Part shown: piece after piece, positions 1 through 6,102 of the stretch
Position numbering within the stretch: position 1 is the first letter of the stretch
How the letters are laid out: every line of letters begins with the position of its first letter
The notes under the pieces: generated by a model
What the model saw: only the letters and a program-made list of their open reading frames with translations
Database searches by the model: none
What the model was told of the DNA's origin: nothing
Translations under genes and position numbers: made by a program
Assembly (NCBI GenBank): GCA_021161765.1
Contig: JAGGZZ010000021.1
Span: 1-13,639, forward strand
Direction of reading: 5' to 3'
DNA length: 13,639 bases
Source of the DNA: Candidatus Methanophagales archaeon
GTDB taxonomy: Archaea > Halobacteriota > Syntropharchaeia > Alkanophagales > Methanospirareceae

Positions 1-1
1 A

Positions 2-364
2 AAGCAGTTTAATCTGTCAGTAACGGATATTGGTAAACTGGCGATGGCATTGGTAGACGCAGCTACGGTTGTGATTGGATCACCCACAGTTCTGGTCGGA
101 CCGCATCCAAAAGTCATTTATGCGGCTTGTCTTGCAAATGCGTTGAGACCAAAACTGAAATTTGTGTCCATAATCGGGTCTTACGGTTGGGGCGGCAGGA
201 TGGTGGAACAACTTGCAGGAATGATACCCAACTTAAAGGTGGAAATACTGGATCCGGTTGTGATTAAAGGGGTTCCGAAAGAAGCGGATTTTGAGGCATT
301 GGACAGGTTGGCAGATGAAATTGTGAATAAGCACAGGGAGCACAATATAATATATCAAAGTTAG
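2..364 (+). CDS. fprA: A-type flavoprotein (FprA-like), C-terminal flavodoxin domain, 5' partial
   Basis: The reading frame is open from base 2, so the gene starts outside the window and only about the last 120 codons are present. The fragment matches the flavodoxin domain of A-type flavoproteins (FprA, F420H2 or NADH:O2/NO oxidoreductases). It has an alpha/beta core with DAATVVIGSPTVLVGPHP, where the SPT turn contacts FMN phosphate, and a later GSYGWGG loop that also lines the FMN site. In the family, an N-terminal metallo-beta-lactamase-like domain with a di-iron site precedes this domain and reduces O2 or NO to protect anaerobes; that domain is not in view. The internal ATG at 44 is not the start, because homology continues upstream of it. 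A short gap separates it from the next ORF on the same strand. A stand-alone flavodoxin is less likely given the FprA-like loops. Confidence 0.8.
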   Translation, partial: KQFNLSVTDIGKLAMALVDAATVVIGSPTVLVGPHPKVIYAACLANALRPKLKFVSIIGSYGWGGRMVEQLAGMIPNLKVEILDPVVIKGVPKEADFEALDRLADEIVNKHREHNIIYQS

Positions 365-420
365 CAAAGGCGTGAAAAATGGAAAATCTTAAAAGTACAG
401 GGGGACATTAAAAAATAAAG

Positions 421-555
421 ATGAGAGAAGAAAAAAAGAATGACTTGTTAGAGAAGGGGGCTATTATTCAGAGAGATTATGAAACGTATAAAAAGCGATT
501 GGGCAGATATATTAAAGAGGTGGGTTTTGAGGAATTCAAAAGGGAGATATTATGA
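421..555 (+). CDS. 44-residue ORF overlapping nifB; possible two-end remnant of a sulfite/nitrite reductase-like gene
   Basis: ATG at 421 opens a 44-codon frame whose TGA overlaps the nifB ATG (ATGA at 552-555), the arrangement of translationally coupled genes. The product is highly charged. Its N-terminus, LLEKGAIIQRDYETY, resembles the start of small siroheme sulfite/nitrite reductase-like proteins, which typically continue into an APHIPGG segment missing here. Its C-terminal half, RLGRYIKEVGFEEFKREIL, resembles the end of that family. It may therefore be the two ends of such a gene joined by a large internal deletion; this is inference from memory of the family. A GGGGG stretch lies about 20 nt upstream, too far for a good Shine-Dalgarno site. 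It may serve only as a leader coupling translation to nifB. The ORF itself is clear; its identity is not. Confidence 0.45.
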   Translation: MREEKKNDLLEKGAIIQRDYETYKKRLGRYIKEVGFEEFKREIL

Positions 556-1454
556 ACTCTGCAGAAAAAGAGGAGGCACCGCTACTCGTAACAAAAGTAG
601 AAGGCAAGGAAATACCATGGGACCCCACGCAACTGAGGAGAGTCCAGGAACACCCGTGTTTCAGTAAGAACGCTGCCCATTTATTTGGTAGAATGCATCT
701 CGCGGTGGCGCCGAAGTGTAACATCCAGTGTAATTACTGCCTGCGCAAATATGATTGTGTGAATGAGTCTCGACCGGGCGTGACGAGCAAGGTGCTAACA
801 CCGCAGGAAGCGTTAGAACGAGTACGGGAAGTGCTTGAACAGGTGCATTACATCAAAGTTGTTGCCGTTGCGGGTCCCGGCGAGCCGCTGTACAACGAGG
901 AGACGTTTGAAACGTTCCGGCTCGTAAAGGAAGAGTTCCCACACCTCATAAGGTGCTTGAGTACGAACGGATTGCTCCTGCCAGACCGAATTGACGAACT
1001 CGAAGAGCTGGGAATCGGCAACGTGACCGTTACGCTGAATGCCATAGACCCCGACATCGGCAAGAACATCTATTCTTTTGTCAATTATCAGGGTAAAAGA
1101 TACAGGGGGCAAGAAGCGGCTGAGATATTGCTCAGGAATCAGTTAAAAGGAATAGAAGAAGCGGTAAAAAGGAAGATAGTGGTAAAAGTGAACACTGTTC
1201 TTATTCCCACGGTGAATGATAAGCACATCGTTGAGATAGCGAAGAAAGTAGGAGGAATGGGCGTTTATCTGCAGAATATTATGCCTCTTATCCCTCAATA
1301 TAAGTTCGCTCATATCACACCACCAACACCGCACGAGAAGAAGGAGATGCAAGAGAAATGCAGTAAATATGTGAAGCAGATGACACACTGCCGCCAGTGC
1401 CGCGCAGATGCTATTGGGAGACTGGGGAGAGATATCCAACACTGCTACTTATGA
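552..1454 (+). CDS. nifB: NifB, radical SAM FeMo-cofactor biosynthesis protein
   Basis: This 300-residue protein matches NifB, which fuses two 4Fe-4S clusters with a SAM-derived carbide into the 8Fe core (NifB-co) of nitrogenase cofactors. The radical SAM motif CNIQCNYC (C56, C60, C63) follows the NifB-typical HPCFSKNAAHLFGRMHLAVAPK stretch in two parts: HPCF near residue 35 and FGRMHLAVAPK just before the cysteines. AGPGEPLYN near residue 110 is the SAM-binding GGEP-like loop. The C-terminal CRQCRADAIGRLGRD (C280, C283) supplies cluster ligands. It ends there, without the NifX-like domain of many bacterial NifBs, as in methanogens. The start at 552 is supported by AAGGGAG just upstream and by the ATGA overlap with the preceding small ORF. 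aroE begins 3 nt after the stop. No nifHDK is in view, so nitrogen fixation itself cannot be claimed from this window. Confidence 0.93.
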   Translation: MNSAEKEEAPLLVTKVEGKEIPWDPTQLRRVQEHPCFSKNAAHLFGRMHLAVAPKCNIQCNYCLRKYDCVNESRPGVTSKVLTPQEALERVREVLEQVHYIKVVAVAGPGEPLYNEETFETFRLVKEEFPHLIRCLSTNGLLLPDRIDELEELGIGNVTVTLNAIDPDIGKNIYSFVNYQGKRYRGQEAAEILLRNQLKGIEEAVKRKIVVKVNTVLIPTVNDKHIVEIAKKVGGMGVYLQNIMPLIPQYKFAHITPPTPHEKKEMQEKCSKYVKQMTHCRQCRADAIGRLGRDIQHCYL

Positions 1455-1457
1455 ATT

Positions 1458-2297
1458 ATGAAAAAAATATACGGTATTATCGGCGACCCGGTAGCACACA
1501 GCCTTTCGCCCGTTATGCATAATGCCGCCTTTGATAAACTCGGAATGGATGCCGTTTATCTCGCGTTTAGAGTCTCAAAAGGCGAACTTGGAGATGCGAT
1601 AAGAGGAGCGAAAAGCCTTGGCATCGCAGGTCTTAACGTTACCATCCCGCTGAAGGAAAAGGCGCTATTTTTCGTGGATGTGGAAGAAGTGGCGAAGAAA
1701 ATAGGCGCAATAAACACCATTGACTTCAGTAGTGGCACGCCTGTTGGCTACAATACGGATGGCATCGGCTCGCAGCGGGTATTGCAAGAGACCGTGGGCG
1801 AAATAAACGGCAAAAATGTATTAATTCTTGGTGCTGGTGGCGCTGCAAAGGCTATTTCATTTTATCTCGATACTGAAGGTGCAAGAGTGACAATAGCAAA
1901 TAGGACAAAGAAAAGAGCCGCTCAGTTGGCTTCTAATCTCCGTAATGCCGATTTTTGCGGTTTGGGGGTCGAACTCGAAAAGCGTATCGAAGCTTCGGAT
2001 ATTTTGATTAATGCTACTTCCGTGGGTATGCATCCACACGAAGATGCTACGTTAGTAAATGCAGATATGATGCATCCTGACCTCGTTGTATTCGATATTG
2101 TGTATAATCCAATGGAGACGAAGTTATTGCGAGAGGCGAAGCATGCAGGCGTAAAAAAGATAGTGGATGGTGTGAAGATGCTTGTGTATCAGGGTGCCGC
2201 TTCGTTCAGAATATGGACAAAAAAGGAGCCGCCGGTAGAAGTGATGGAAAAGGCGGTCAGGGATGGTTTGAGTAGTAGTAGTAAGTCAACGGATTAG
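1458..2297 (+). CDS. aroE: Shikimate dehydrogenase (NADP+)
   Basis: Reduces 3-dehydroshikimate to shikimate with NADPH in chorismate and aromatic amino acid synthesis; cytosolic. The 279 residues match the family length. The N-terminal shikimate site is visible as HSLSPVMHN (S15, S17), followed by NVTIPLKE with the catalytic lysine K66 and YNTDGIG with the catalytic aspartate D101. The Rossmann half has LILGAGGAAKA (about residues 122-132) and NRTKKRA (148-154), whose basic residues favour NADP. The C-terminal VYNPMETKLLREA and DGVKMLVYQGAASF blocks are also typical. The gene starts 3 nt after nifB ends and is probably cotranscribed with it, although the two pathways are unrelated. The last codons contain a short AGT trinucleotide run encoding a serine stretch. 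No frame problems seen. Confidence 0.95.
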   Translation: MKKIYGIIGDPVAHSLSPVMHNAAFDKLGMDAVYLAFRVSKGELGDAIRGAKSLGIAGLNVTIPLKEKALFFVDVEEVAKKIGAINTIDFSSGTPVGYNTDGIGSQRVLQETVGEINGKNVLILGAGGAAKAISFYLDTEGARVTIANRTKKRAAQLASNLRNADFCGLGVELEKRIEASDILINATSVGMHPHEDATLVNADMMHPDLVVFDIVYNPMETKLLREAKHAGVKKIVDGVKMLVYQGAASFRIWTKKEPPVEVMEKAVRDGLSSSSKSTD

Positions 2298-2330
2298 CAG
2301 GTCTCAAATCTCAAACCTAATACCTGATAG

Positions 2331-2578
2331 TTAAGCGATACAATGGCATAAAACTTGATGCTCTTTTCCAATGTCAACCATTTCAGGCTTCTTTTCCCTG
2401 CAAATCTGCGATGAAAAAGTGCATCTTGGATAAAAAGTGCATCCAGAATGATAATCGCTTGCATTTTTCATATCCCCATTTAAGATTATATCTGGGAGGA
2501 TATACCATCTACAGCTTTTATACAATGCTTCTTCAGTATTCCTGACGAGAAATTTCTCAGGTCTTTAACTTCAATCAT
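2331..2578 (-). pseudogene. Oligopeptide/nickel ABC transporter ATPase (OppD/F type), internally deleted remnant
   Basis: On the minus strand ATG at 2578 begins MIEVKDLRNFSSGILKK followed by IKAVDGISSQI, the start of Opp/Dpp-type ATPases (family pattern MIEVKNL...GGIL...VKAVDGVSF). A stop follows after 30 codons. In another frame the sequence runs ILNGDMKNASDYHSGC, then FYPRCTFSSQICREKKPEM and ends VLCHCIA, which is the characteristic C-terminal tail of the same family (SGC-F-PRC...C...P). The whole nucleotide-binding core (Walker A, signature, Walker B) is missing, so about 250 codons have been lost between the two ends. It cannot make a functional ATPase. No permease or binding-protein gene is nearby. 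It abuts a transposase fragment on its 5' side. Confidence 0.75.
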
Positions 2579-2596
2579 ATATACAAAAAACATATA

Positions 2597-2755
2597 CGAG
2601 CGACCACTGAACCGAAGAGTCAGGCGGACCCAAATTTTCAGACGCCCTTTGCATATACAAGAATAACGGCAAAAGCGGTTCGTCAGGCGTTGATTGGTGA
2701 AAAGGGGTACACTGATGACGAACTGCCCTGTGAAAACACGATAGGGAATATCTTA
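2597..2755 (+). mobile_element. ISAzo13-like transposase, N-terminal-region fragment
   Basis: An open plus-strand frame without a proper start reads SQADPNFQTPFAYTRITAKA, then VRQALIGEKGYTDDELPC and ENTIGNIL. This matches the segment of ISAzo13-type (Rhodopirellula-type DDE) transposases that comes before the 'LNRLGYRLRKVQK' block. Homology stops abruptly at about 2755 in the middle of that conserved segment, and the frame then runs antisense into the Eco57I-type remnant. No DDE catalytic core, inverted terminal repeats or target duplication is visible here. A second fragment, from a later part of the same protein family, lies at 9411-9494. Family naming is from memory of conserved blocks and could be off by a related IS family. 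Confidence 0.65.
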
Positions 2756-2756
2756 C

Positions 2757-3655
2757 CCGTAGTGGCTGATTTATACTCTGTTTCGGAAACACTTTCCATA
2801 ATAAAAACAGGATCAGTACCAGCAATCAACTCGCGTAGAGGTTTGCCATATTTAGCTTGGAAAAATTTGTGTGGCAATATGTAGCCCATCCGTCCTCGAA
2901 CGTTGAGTAATTGCAGCGCACGTTCCACAAAGACGACATAAATGTCATAATTACCCTTGCTGGCCGATGCGTAGTGCTTCTTGTAGAATTCCACCTCGGT
3001 TGGCGCCCACTCTTTCAACTTCACTTGCTGGTCTATGCTCTCGCGGCTTTCGTGCTCAGGCACCTTCAACAGCAAACTCAATTTCGTTACCTCCACCGCC
3101 TGCGGGTCAGTATCCACGCCAAATATATTGTTCAAAAGAATCCGCTTCTTCTCCGCCGTGGTCAAATACCGCTCGTTCTCGCGAACCTGAAAAACAGCCT
3201 TTTTCCCCTCTGGCTTCGTTTCCACCTTTGCTTGATGCCCTGCCGTCAGCCGGATGACCTTACCTAAGAACTGCTCGTACACGTTCCCTAAAATCTCTAC
3301 ACCGAGCACTGAAAATTCATAATCCTTTAAAAATTCGCTGTCCACTTCCGCAGTGCCTTTCTTACCCTTTGTTGATTCTGCATACCTGTCGAAACTGCCC
3401 TTGAGCACCCCCTCTTTTGAAAATACATCGTATATCGCATCAAACTTATCGCTGTCGAGATACTCGTCAAACATGAAGTACGCAATCCGCCCCACACCGG
3501 ATTTGTCGTTTGGATTCGACAAAGAACTTCCTTTGTCCTCCAATTCTGAAACTGTAATCCGGTGCTCTGGTTGAACGCCCTACTTTTATCGTGTCTTCAA
3601 GAACAACTTCCTTGTACTGCTCTGCAAACCCCTATTTATATTCCAATAGCCTTGT
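2757..3655 (-). pseudogene. Eco57I-type (type IIG) restriction-modification enzyme, serially deleted
   Basis: Full-length members are fused nuclease-methyltransferases of about 1000 residues or more. Five conserved blocks survive here in the correct order. (1) AEQYKEVVLEDTIKVGRST...RIGGQRKFFVES, the N-terminal PD-(D/E)XK region (about 3640-3506), with a frame break and a TAG upstream of it. (2) GRIAYFMFDEYLD to EVDSEFLKD. (3) YEFSVLGVEILGNVYEQFLG to KVETKPE. (4) ERYLTTAEKKRILLNNIFGV to the PEHES region. (5) LKEWAPTEVEFYKKHY to KYGKPLRELIAG. Missing between blocks are the linker after the nuclease, the helical region, the VYYTP and DPACGSG SAM-binding motifs, and the catalytic NPPY motif. From 3543 to 2683 the frame is nonetheless open for 286 codons, so blocks 2 to 5 are joined in frame. 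The 3' end is cut by the transposase fragment near 2756. Not functional as a methyltransferase. Confidence 0.8.
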
Positions 3656-3746
3656 AATACATGGGAGTAAAAAATGGAGAACCGGTTTACTGCTGTCTTC
3701 CAAAAGACGGATAAGTGGTTTACTGATTCTTATTTTTCATTTTATT

Positions 3747-4055
3747 ATGAACACCCGAAAAAAGATATACATAAAGAAGTACGAGTTAGGCCCGGACGTA
3801 ATGGTGGCTGTGTGTGATACGGAACTAATAGGAAAATGCTTTGAAGATGATGAGCGTGTGCTCAAGGTTACAGAAAGTTTTTACAAAGGCGAAGAAGCAA
3901 CCGAAAACGAAGTTGTGCGTTCTTTGAAACAGGCAACCATAGCGAATTTAGTAGGCGAACGAGCGGTAAAATGCGCATTGGACAACGGTTTTATCGAAGA
4001 GAACGGGGTGATTTTCGTGGCTGGCGTGCCGCATGCGCAGATAGTGAAGATGTAA
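3747..4055 (+). CDS. DUF424 family archaeal protein
   Basis: A 102-residue protein matching the archaeal DUF424 family: YELGPDVMVAVCDTELIGK near the N-terminus, then a middle helix with SFYKGEEATENEV, the highly conserved ATIANLVGERAV block, and the C-terminal GVIFVAGVPHAQIVKM. Function is not established for the family; it is a small cytosolic protein. The frame is open back to 3591, but that extension overlaps the Eco57I-type remnant and carries no family similarity. ATG at 3747, at the start of the homology, is therefore taken. It has no clear Shine-Dalgarno site and sits after an AT-rich stretch, so a leaderless or short-leader transcript is plausible. Intact, single gene between decayed neighbours, convergent with the zinc-ribbon gene. 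Confidence 0.88.
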   Translation: MNTRKKIYIKKYELGPDVMVAVCDTELIGKCFEDDERVLKVTESFYKGEEATENEVVRSLKQATIANLVGERAVKCALDNGFIEENGVIFVAGVPHAQIVKM

Positions 4056-4060
4056 AAATA

Positions 4061-4153
4061 GCCAAAAGGAGGGATTATCTTTTCTACCTCTTCGAGCGTG
4101 AAATAACCAGAGCGCAAGAGAATAAGAGCGGCGAAGAATTTAGCCTTGCCCAC
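4061..4153 (-). other. Possible short coding remnant overlapping the zinc-ribbon gene end
   Basis: GTG at 4153 opens a minus-strand frame reading GKAKFFAALILLRSGYFTLE, then EVEKIIPPFG, before it runs antisense into the DUF424 gene, where it is probably meaningless. The amphipathic helical composition looks protein-like, and the start overlaps the last 14 nt of the zinc-ribbon gene. It could be the frameshifted C-terminal continuation of that gene or the 5' stub of a lost operon gene. I do not recognise the family. Treat as unproven. Confidence 0.25.
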
Positions 4154-4397
4154 TCCCTTTTTTATTCTCGCTCTTCTCTACGGGTATTATCTGGTTTATT
4201 TCCTTCTTCGAAAAATAGTTTGATAACACCTCAATAGCTTTTTCTGGCATTTCAAAGTCCTTTATCTTTTTGCACCTGCGTACAGCAACTTTTCTCCCGC
4301 ACCACGGGCATATAAACATACGGCAACCCCGATAATAATTGAGTTCTACATATCCTCCACATTTTTTGCACTCGATTATCTTTGGTTTTAGCGACAT
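4140..4397 (-). CDS. Small zinc-ribbon protein in the restriction-modification-like operon
   Basis: An 85-residue protein with two CxxC pairs: CKKC at C10/C13 and CPWC at C30/C33. The spacing is typical of a rubredoxin-like zinc ribbon. A basic segment (GRKVAVRRCKKIK) follows the ribbon, and the C-terminus is a charged helix ending in glycine/lysine residues. No wider family recognised. The start at 4397 was chosen because GGGGTGGGAT lies just upstream and because it falls 2 nt after the stop of the endonuclease gene; a longer frame from 4451 would overlap that gene by more than 50 nt. Position and spacing indicate cotranscription with the endonuclease. A nucleic-acid-binding or regulatory accessory role would fit a zinc ribbon but is inference. 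Confidence 0.65.
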   Translation of the reverse strand: MSLKPKIIECKKCGGYVELNYYRGCRMFICPWCGRKVAVRRCKKIKDFEMPEKAIEVLSNYFSKKEINQIIPVEKSENKKGSGQG

Positions 4398-4399
4398 TA

Positions 4400-5659
4400 T
4401 TATCCCACCCCTTTTCTTAGATAATCCACAAACATATTTAAAAGTTTGCATGAGTTTTGTATATCTAATACCCTTGTATAACCCTCCTCCTTTTCATGAA
4501 CAATTTTAAGCGGTTCTATCTGTAAAAAGCCGAGAATTTTCCTCATCTCTTCTCGTGAGAAGAAATCGCTTACCCCCGCTTCAATTTCCAACTTGGCATT
4601 CACAGCTCCCACTAATTCATCGCATGTTCTCCTTTTCTCCTCGCTCAAATTATCTATTAGAATGTACAGTCCTTTTTTATACGCCTGCCACCTCTTGTAC
4701 TCATCACGAACGTATTCCAAGTCGTCAGTTTTTATAACACCCTGTTTTATGAACAGATTGAGCAGTAAATTCGGATTTAACGGATAGTTTTTACTGATTT
4801 CCAACAAATCCGTAAGAATACTTATTGGAAACAAAATGGCGTTTTCTATCTCGCTGTCTCTTACAACAGCAGGGTCAAAATTCTTTGCCACGACGATCAC
4901 AAAATCAGCGCCATGCCTTTTCTTATGCTGTTTTAATCGTGTAAAATTTACCTTAGTAACAGACGCTCTTTTTGTTGCTTTTGCTTCGATAACAGACCGA
5001 TAGTTCGATTTTGCTAAAACATCAGTTTTACCACTACCGCCAATATGCTCACACTCAAAACCAAGTTCTCCGAAGACTTCCGTAATAACTTCCTCAAACT
5101 TTGTAGGTTCTTCACTTAAACTCGCATAATTAACCAATCTGCTTTTTAACAACTCGATTTTTACTTCCCGGTCATCTTTTTTCGACTCCAACTTTTTCTT
5201 GATAAGTTCATAGTCTATTTCTTTACGGGGTATCTTTTGCTCTACAAAATAACCTTTGGACAGTATAAAATCTGTATTATTGAGATAGTTAGTAACATCT
5301 ATCCTCTCTTTGCCAGAAACCTTTAATTCTACTTTCTCACCGGTAAAAAATATGTTTACCTTCCACTGGCTTCCTGATGGAGCAACATCCTTAATGATTT
5401 CATTGAATAAATCCGACGGAATTACAAGAACGTTATTTTCATCGCCGCAAACGAACAATACTGTGTATATTGCGTTTTGCAACTGGCTTATTACGCTCGT
5501 TTCCGCACCGAAGAAGTATTTATCCCCACTGTACCGCTTTGAATACCGGAAATAAAGAAAACCTGCTCTATTCACTTTGAATACCGTCTGCCCGAAGAAT
5601 TTTTCTATCGCAAATTCTTTACTCAGGTTCTCCAGTATTTGTCTATAATGGCTGGACAT
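4400..5659 (-). CDS. PD-(D/E)XK restriction endonuclease-like protein
   Basis: A 419-residue protein with a nuclease core at about residues 186-260. The helix KFEEVITEVFGELGFECEHI is followed by GGSGKTDVLA and SVIEAKATK. This gives the catalytic set D213, E225 and K227 in the pattern D-x11-E-x-K. HGADFVIVVAKNF then supplies the next core strand. The N-terminal ~150 residues form an alpha/beta domain (YFFGAETSVISQLQ and VLFVCGDENNVLVI) that may bind DNA, and the C-terminal ~150 residues are mostly helical. The architecture and its place downstream of a DNA methyltransferase suggest the restriction subunit of a type II-like system; exact specificity is unknown. It starts 27 nt after the 106-residue ORF and is followed after 2 nt by the zinc-ribbon gene. 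No frame damage seen. A type IV or other defence nuclease is an alternative. Confidence 0.75.
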   Translation of the reverse strand: MSSHYRQILENLSKEFAIEKFFGQTVFKVNRAGFLYFRYSKRYSGDKYFFGAETSVISQLQNAIYTVLFVCGDENNVLVIPSDLFNEIIKDVAPSGSQWKVNIFFTGEKVELKVSGKERIDVTNYLNNTDFILSKGYFVEQKIPRKEIDYELIKKKLESKKDDREVKIELLKSRLVNYASLSEEPTKFEEVITEVFGELGFECEHIGGSGKTDVLAKSNYRSVIEAKATKRASVTKVNFTRLKQHKKRHGADFVIVVAKNFDPAVVRDSEIENAILFPISILTDLLEISKNYPLNPNLLLNLFIKQGVIKTDDLEYVRDEYKRWQAYKKGLYILIDNLSEEKRRTCDELVGAVNAKLEIEAGVSDFFSREEMRKILGFLQIEPLKIVHEKEEGYTRVLDIQNSCKLLNMFVDYLRKGVG

Positions 5660-5686
5660 TTTTAGTCTCGCTATTTGTAAAAACTT

Positions 5687-6007
5687 TCAACGGTTCTTCC
5701 CCCAAGTTATAACATCAAAAAATGTTCGCTCACTATATAAATCCTTGAATTCGGGATAATCTGCTAAAAACTCATCTAAATTTTCATACACCTCACTCCA
5801 ATTAACTATGGGAAACGGTTCCCATCCCTCTAAATGTAAGCTGTTTATCCATAGCATAGCATCGGCAAAGAAGCCATAGTTAGGATGTTCCCACTCAATC
5901 GCAACAACTACAAAACTTCCTATATCTTTCCTCGTTGCTTTTATTTTGTATCCATGCCCCTCATCTAAAATGATGGATTTTGTATTTTCTTCTATTACCC
6001 TACTCAT
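5687..6007 (-). CDS. Unknown 106-residue protein in the restriction-modification-like operon
   Basis: Start chosen at 6007 because GGGGAG lies about 7 nt upstream of that ATG; the frame extends to 6064, but the extra residues are low-complexity basic and lack an SD. The protein begins MSRVIEENTKSIILDEGHGY and is mildly acidic. It contains aromatic-rich segments (IEWEHPNYGFFADAMLWINS and EGWEPFPIVNWSEVY) and ends in a short lysine/arginine tail. No signal peptide, membrane segment, helix-turn-helix or metal-binding motif is visible. I do not recognise a family. It lies between the methyltransferase and the endonuclease in the same direction, so it is probably part of that operon, perhaps as an accessory or control factor. 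It could instead be an unrelated gene brought in by the event that cut the methyltransferase. Confidence 0.6.
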   Translation of the reverse strand: MSRVIEENTKSIILDEGHGYKIKATRKDIGSFVVVAIEWEHPNYGFFADAMLWINSLHLEGWEPFPIVNWSEVYENLDEFLADYPEFKDLYSERTFFDVITWGKNR

Positions 6008-6102
6008 TTTTACTTCTCCCCTTATTTTTCTTATTCTTAAATCTTTCATAAGTGCATCCAACATTTTATTGATTGTTACAAAAGTCGGTAACTAAGTTTA
6101 AA

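Noticed and set aside
2271..2285. AGT trinucleotide run at the 3' end of aroE as a contingency repeat
   Set aside because: Only about four units long, in frame, and in a dispensable tail; too short to argue for variation.
2911..3267. Plus-strand open frames across the Eco57I-type remnant
   Set aside because: Their translations have no family resemblance and they lie opposite clearly homologous minus-strand sequence, so they are shadows.
2683..3543. An intact 286-codon gene on the minus strand
   Set aside because: The frame is open, but it is made of non-adjacent Eco57I-type blocks lacking the SAM-binding and NPPY motifs, its start is internal to homology, and its end runs antisense through a transposase fragment.
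3591..3746. N-terminal extension of the DUF424 protein by 52 residues
   Set aside because: The extension overlaps the restriction gene remnant on the other strand and has no family similarity; the homology starts at the ATG at 3747.
4398..4451. Longer start for the zinc-ribbon protein
   Set aside because: It would overlap the nuclease gene by over 50 nt, while ATG 4397 has an SD and lies 2 nt after the nuclease stop.
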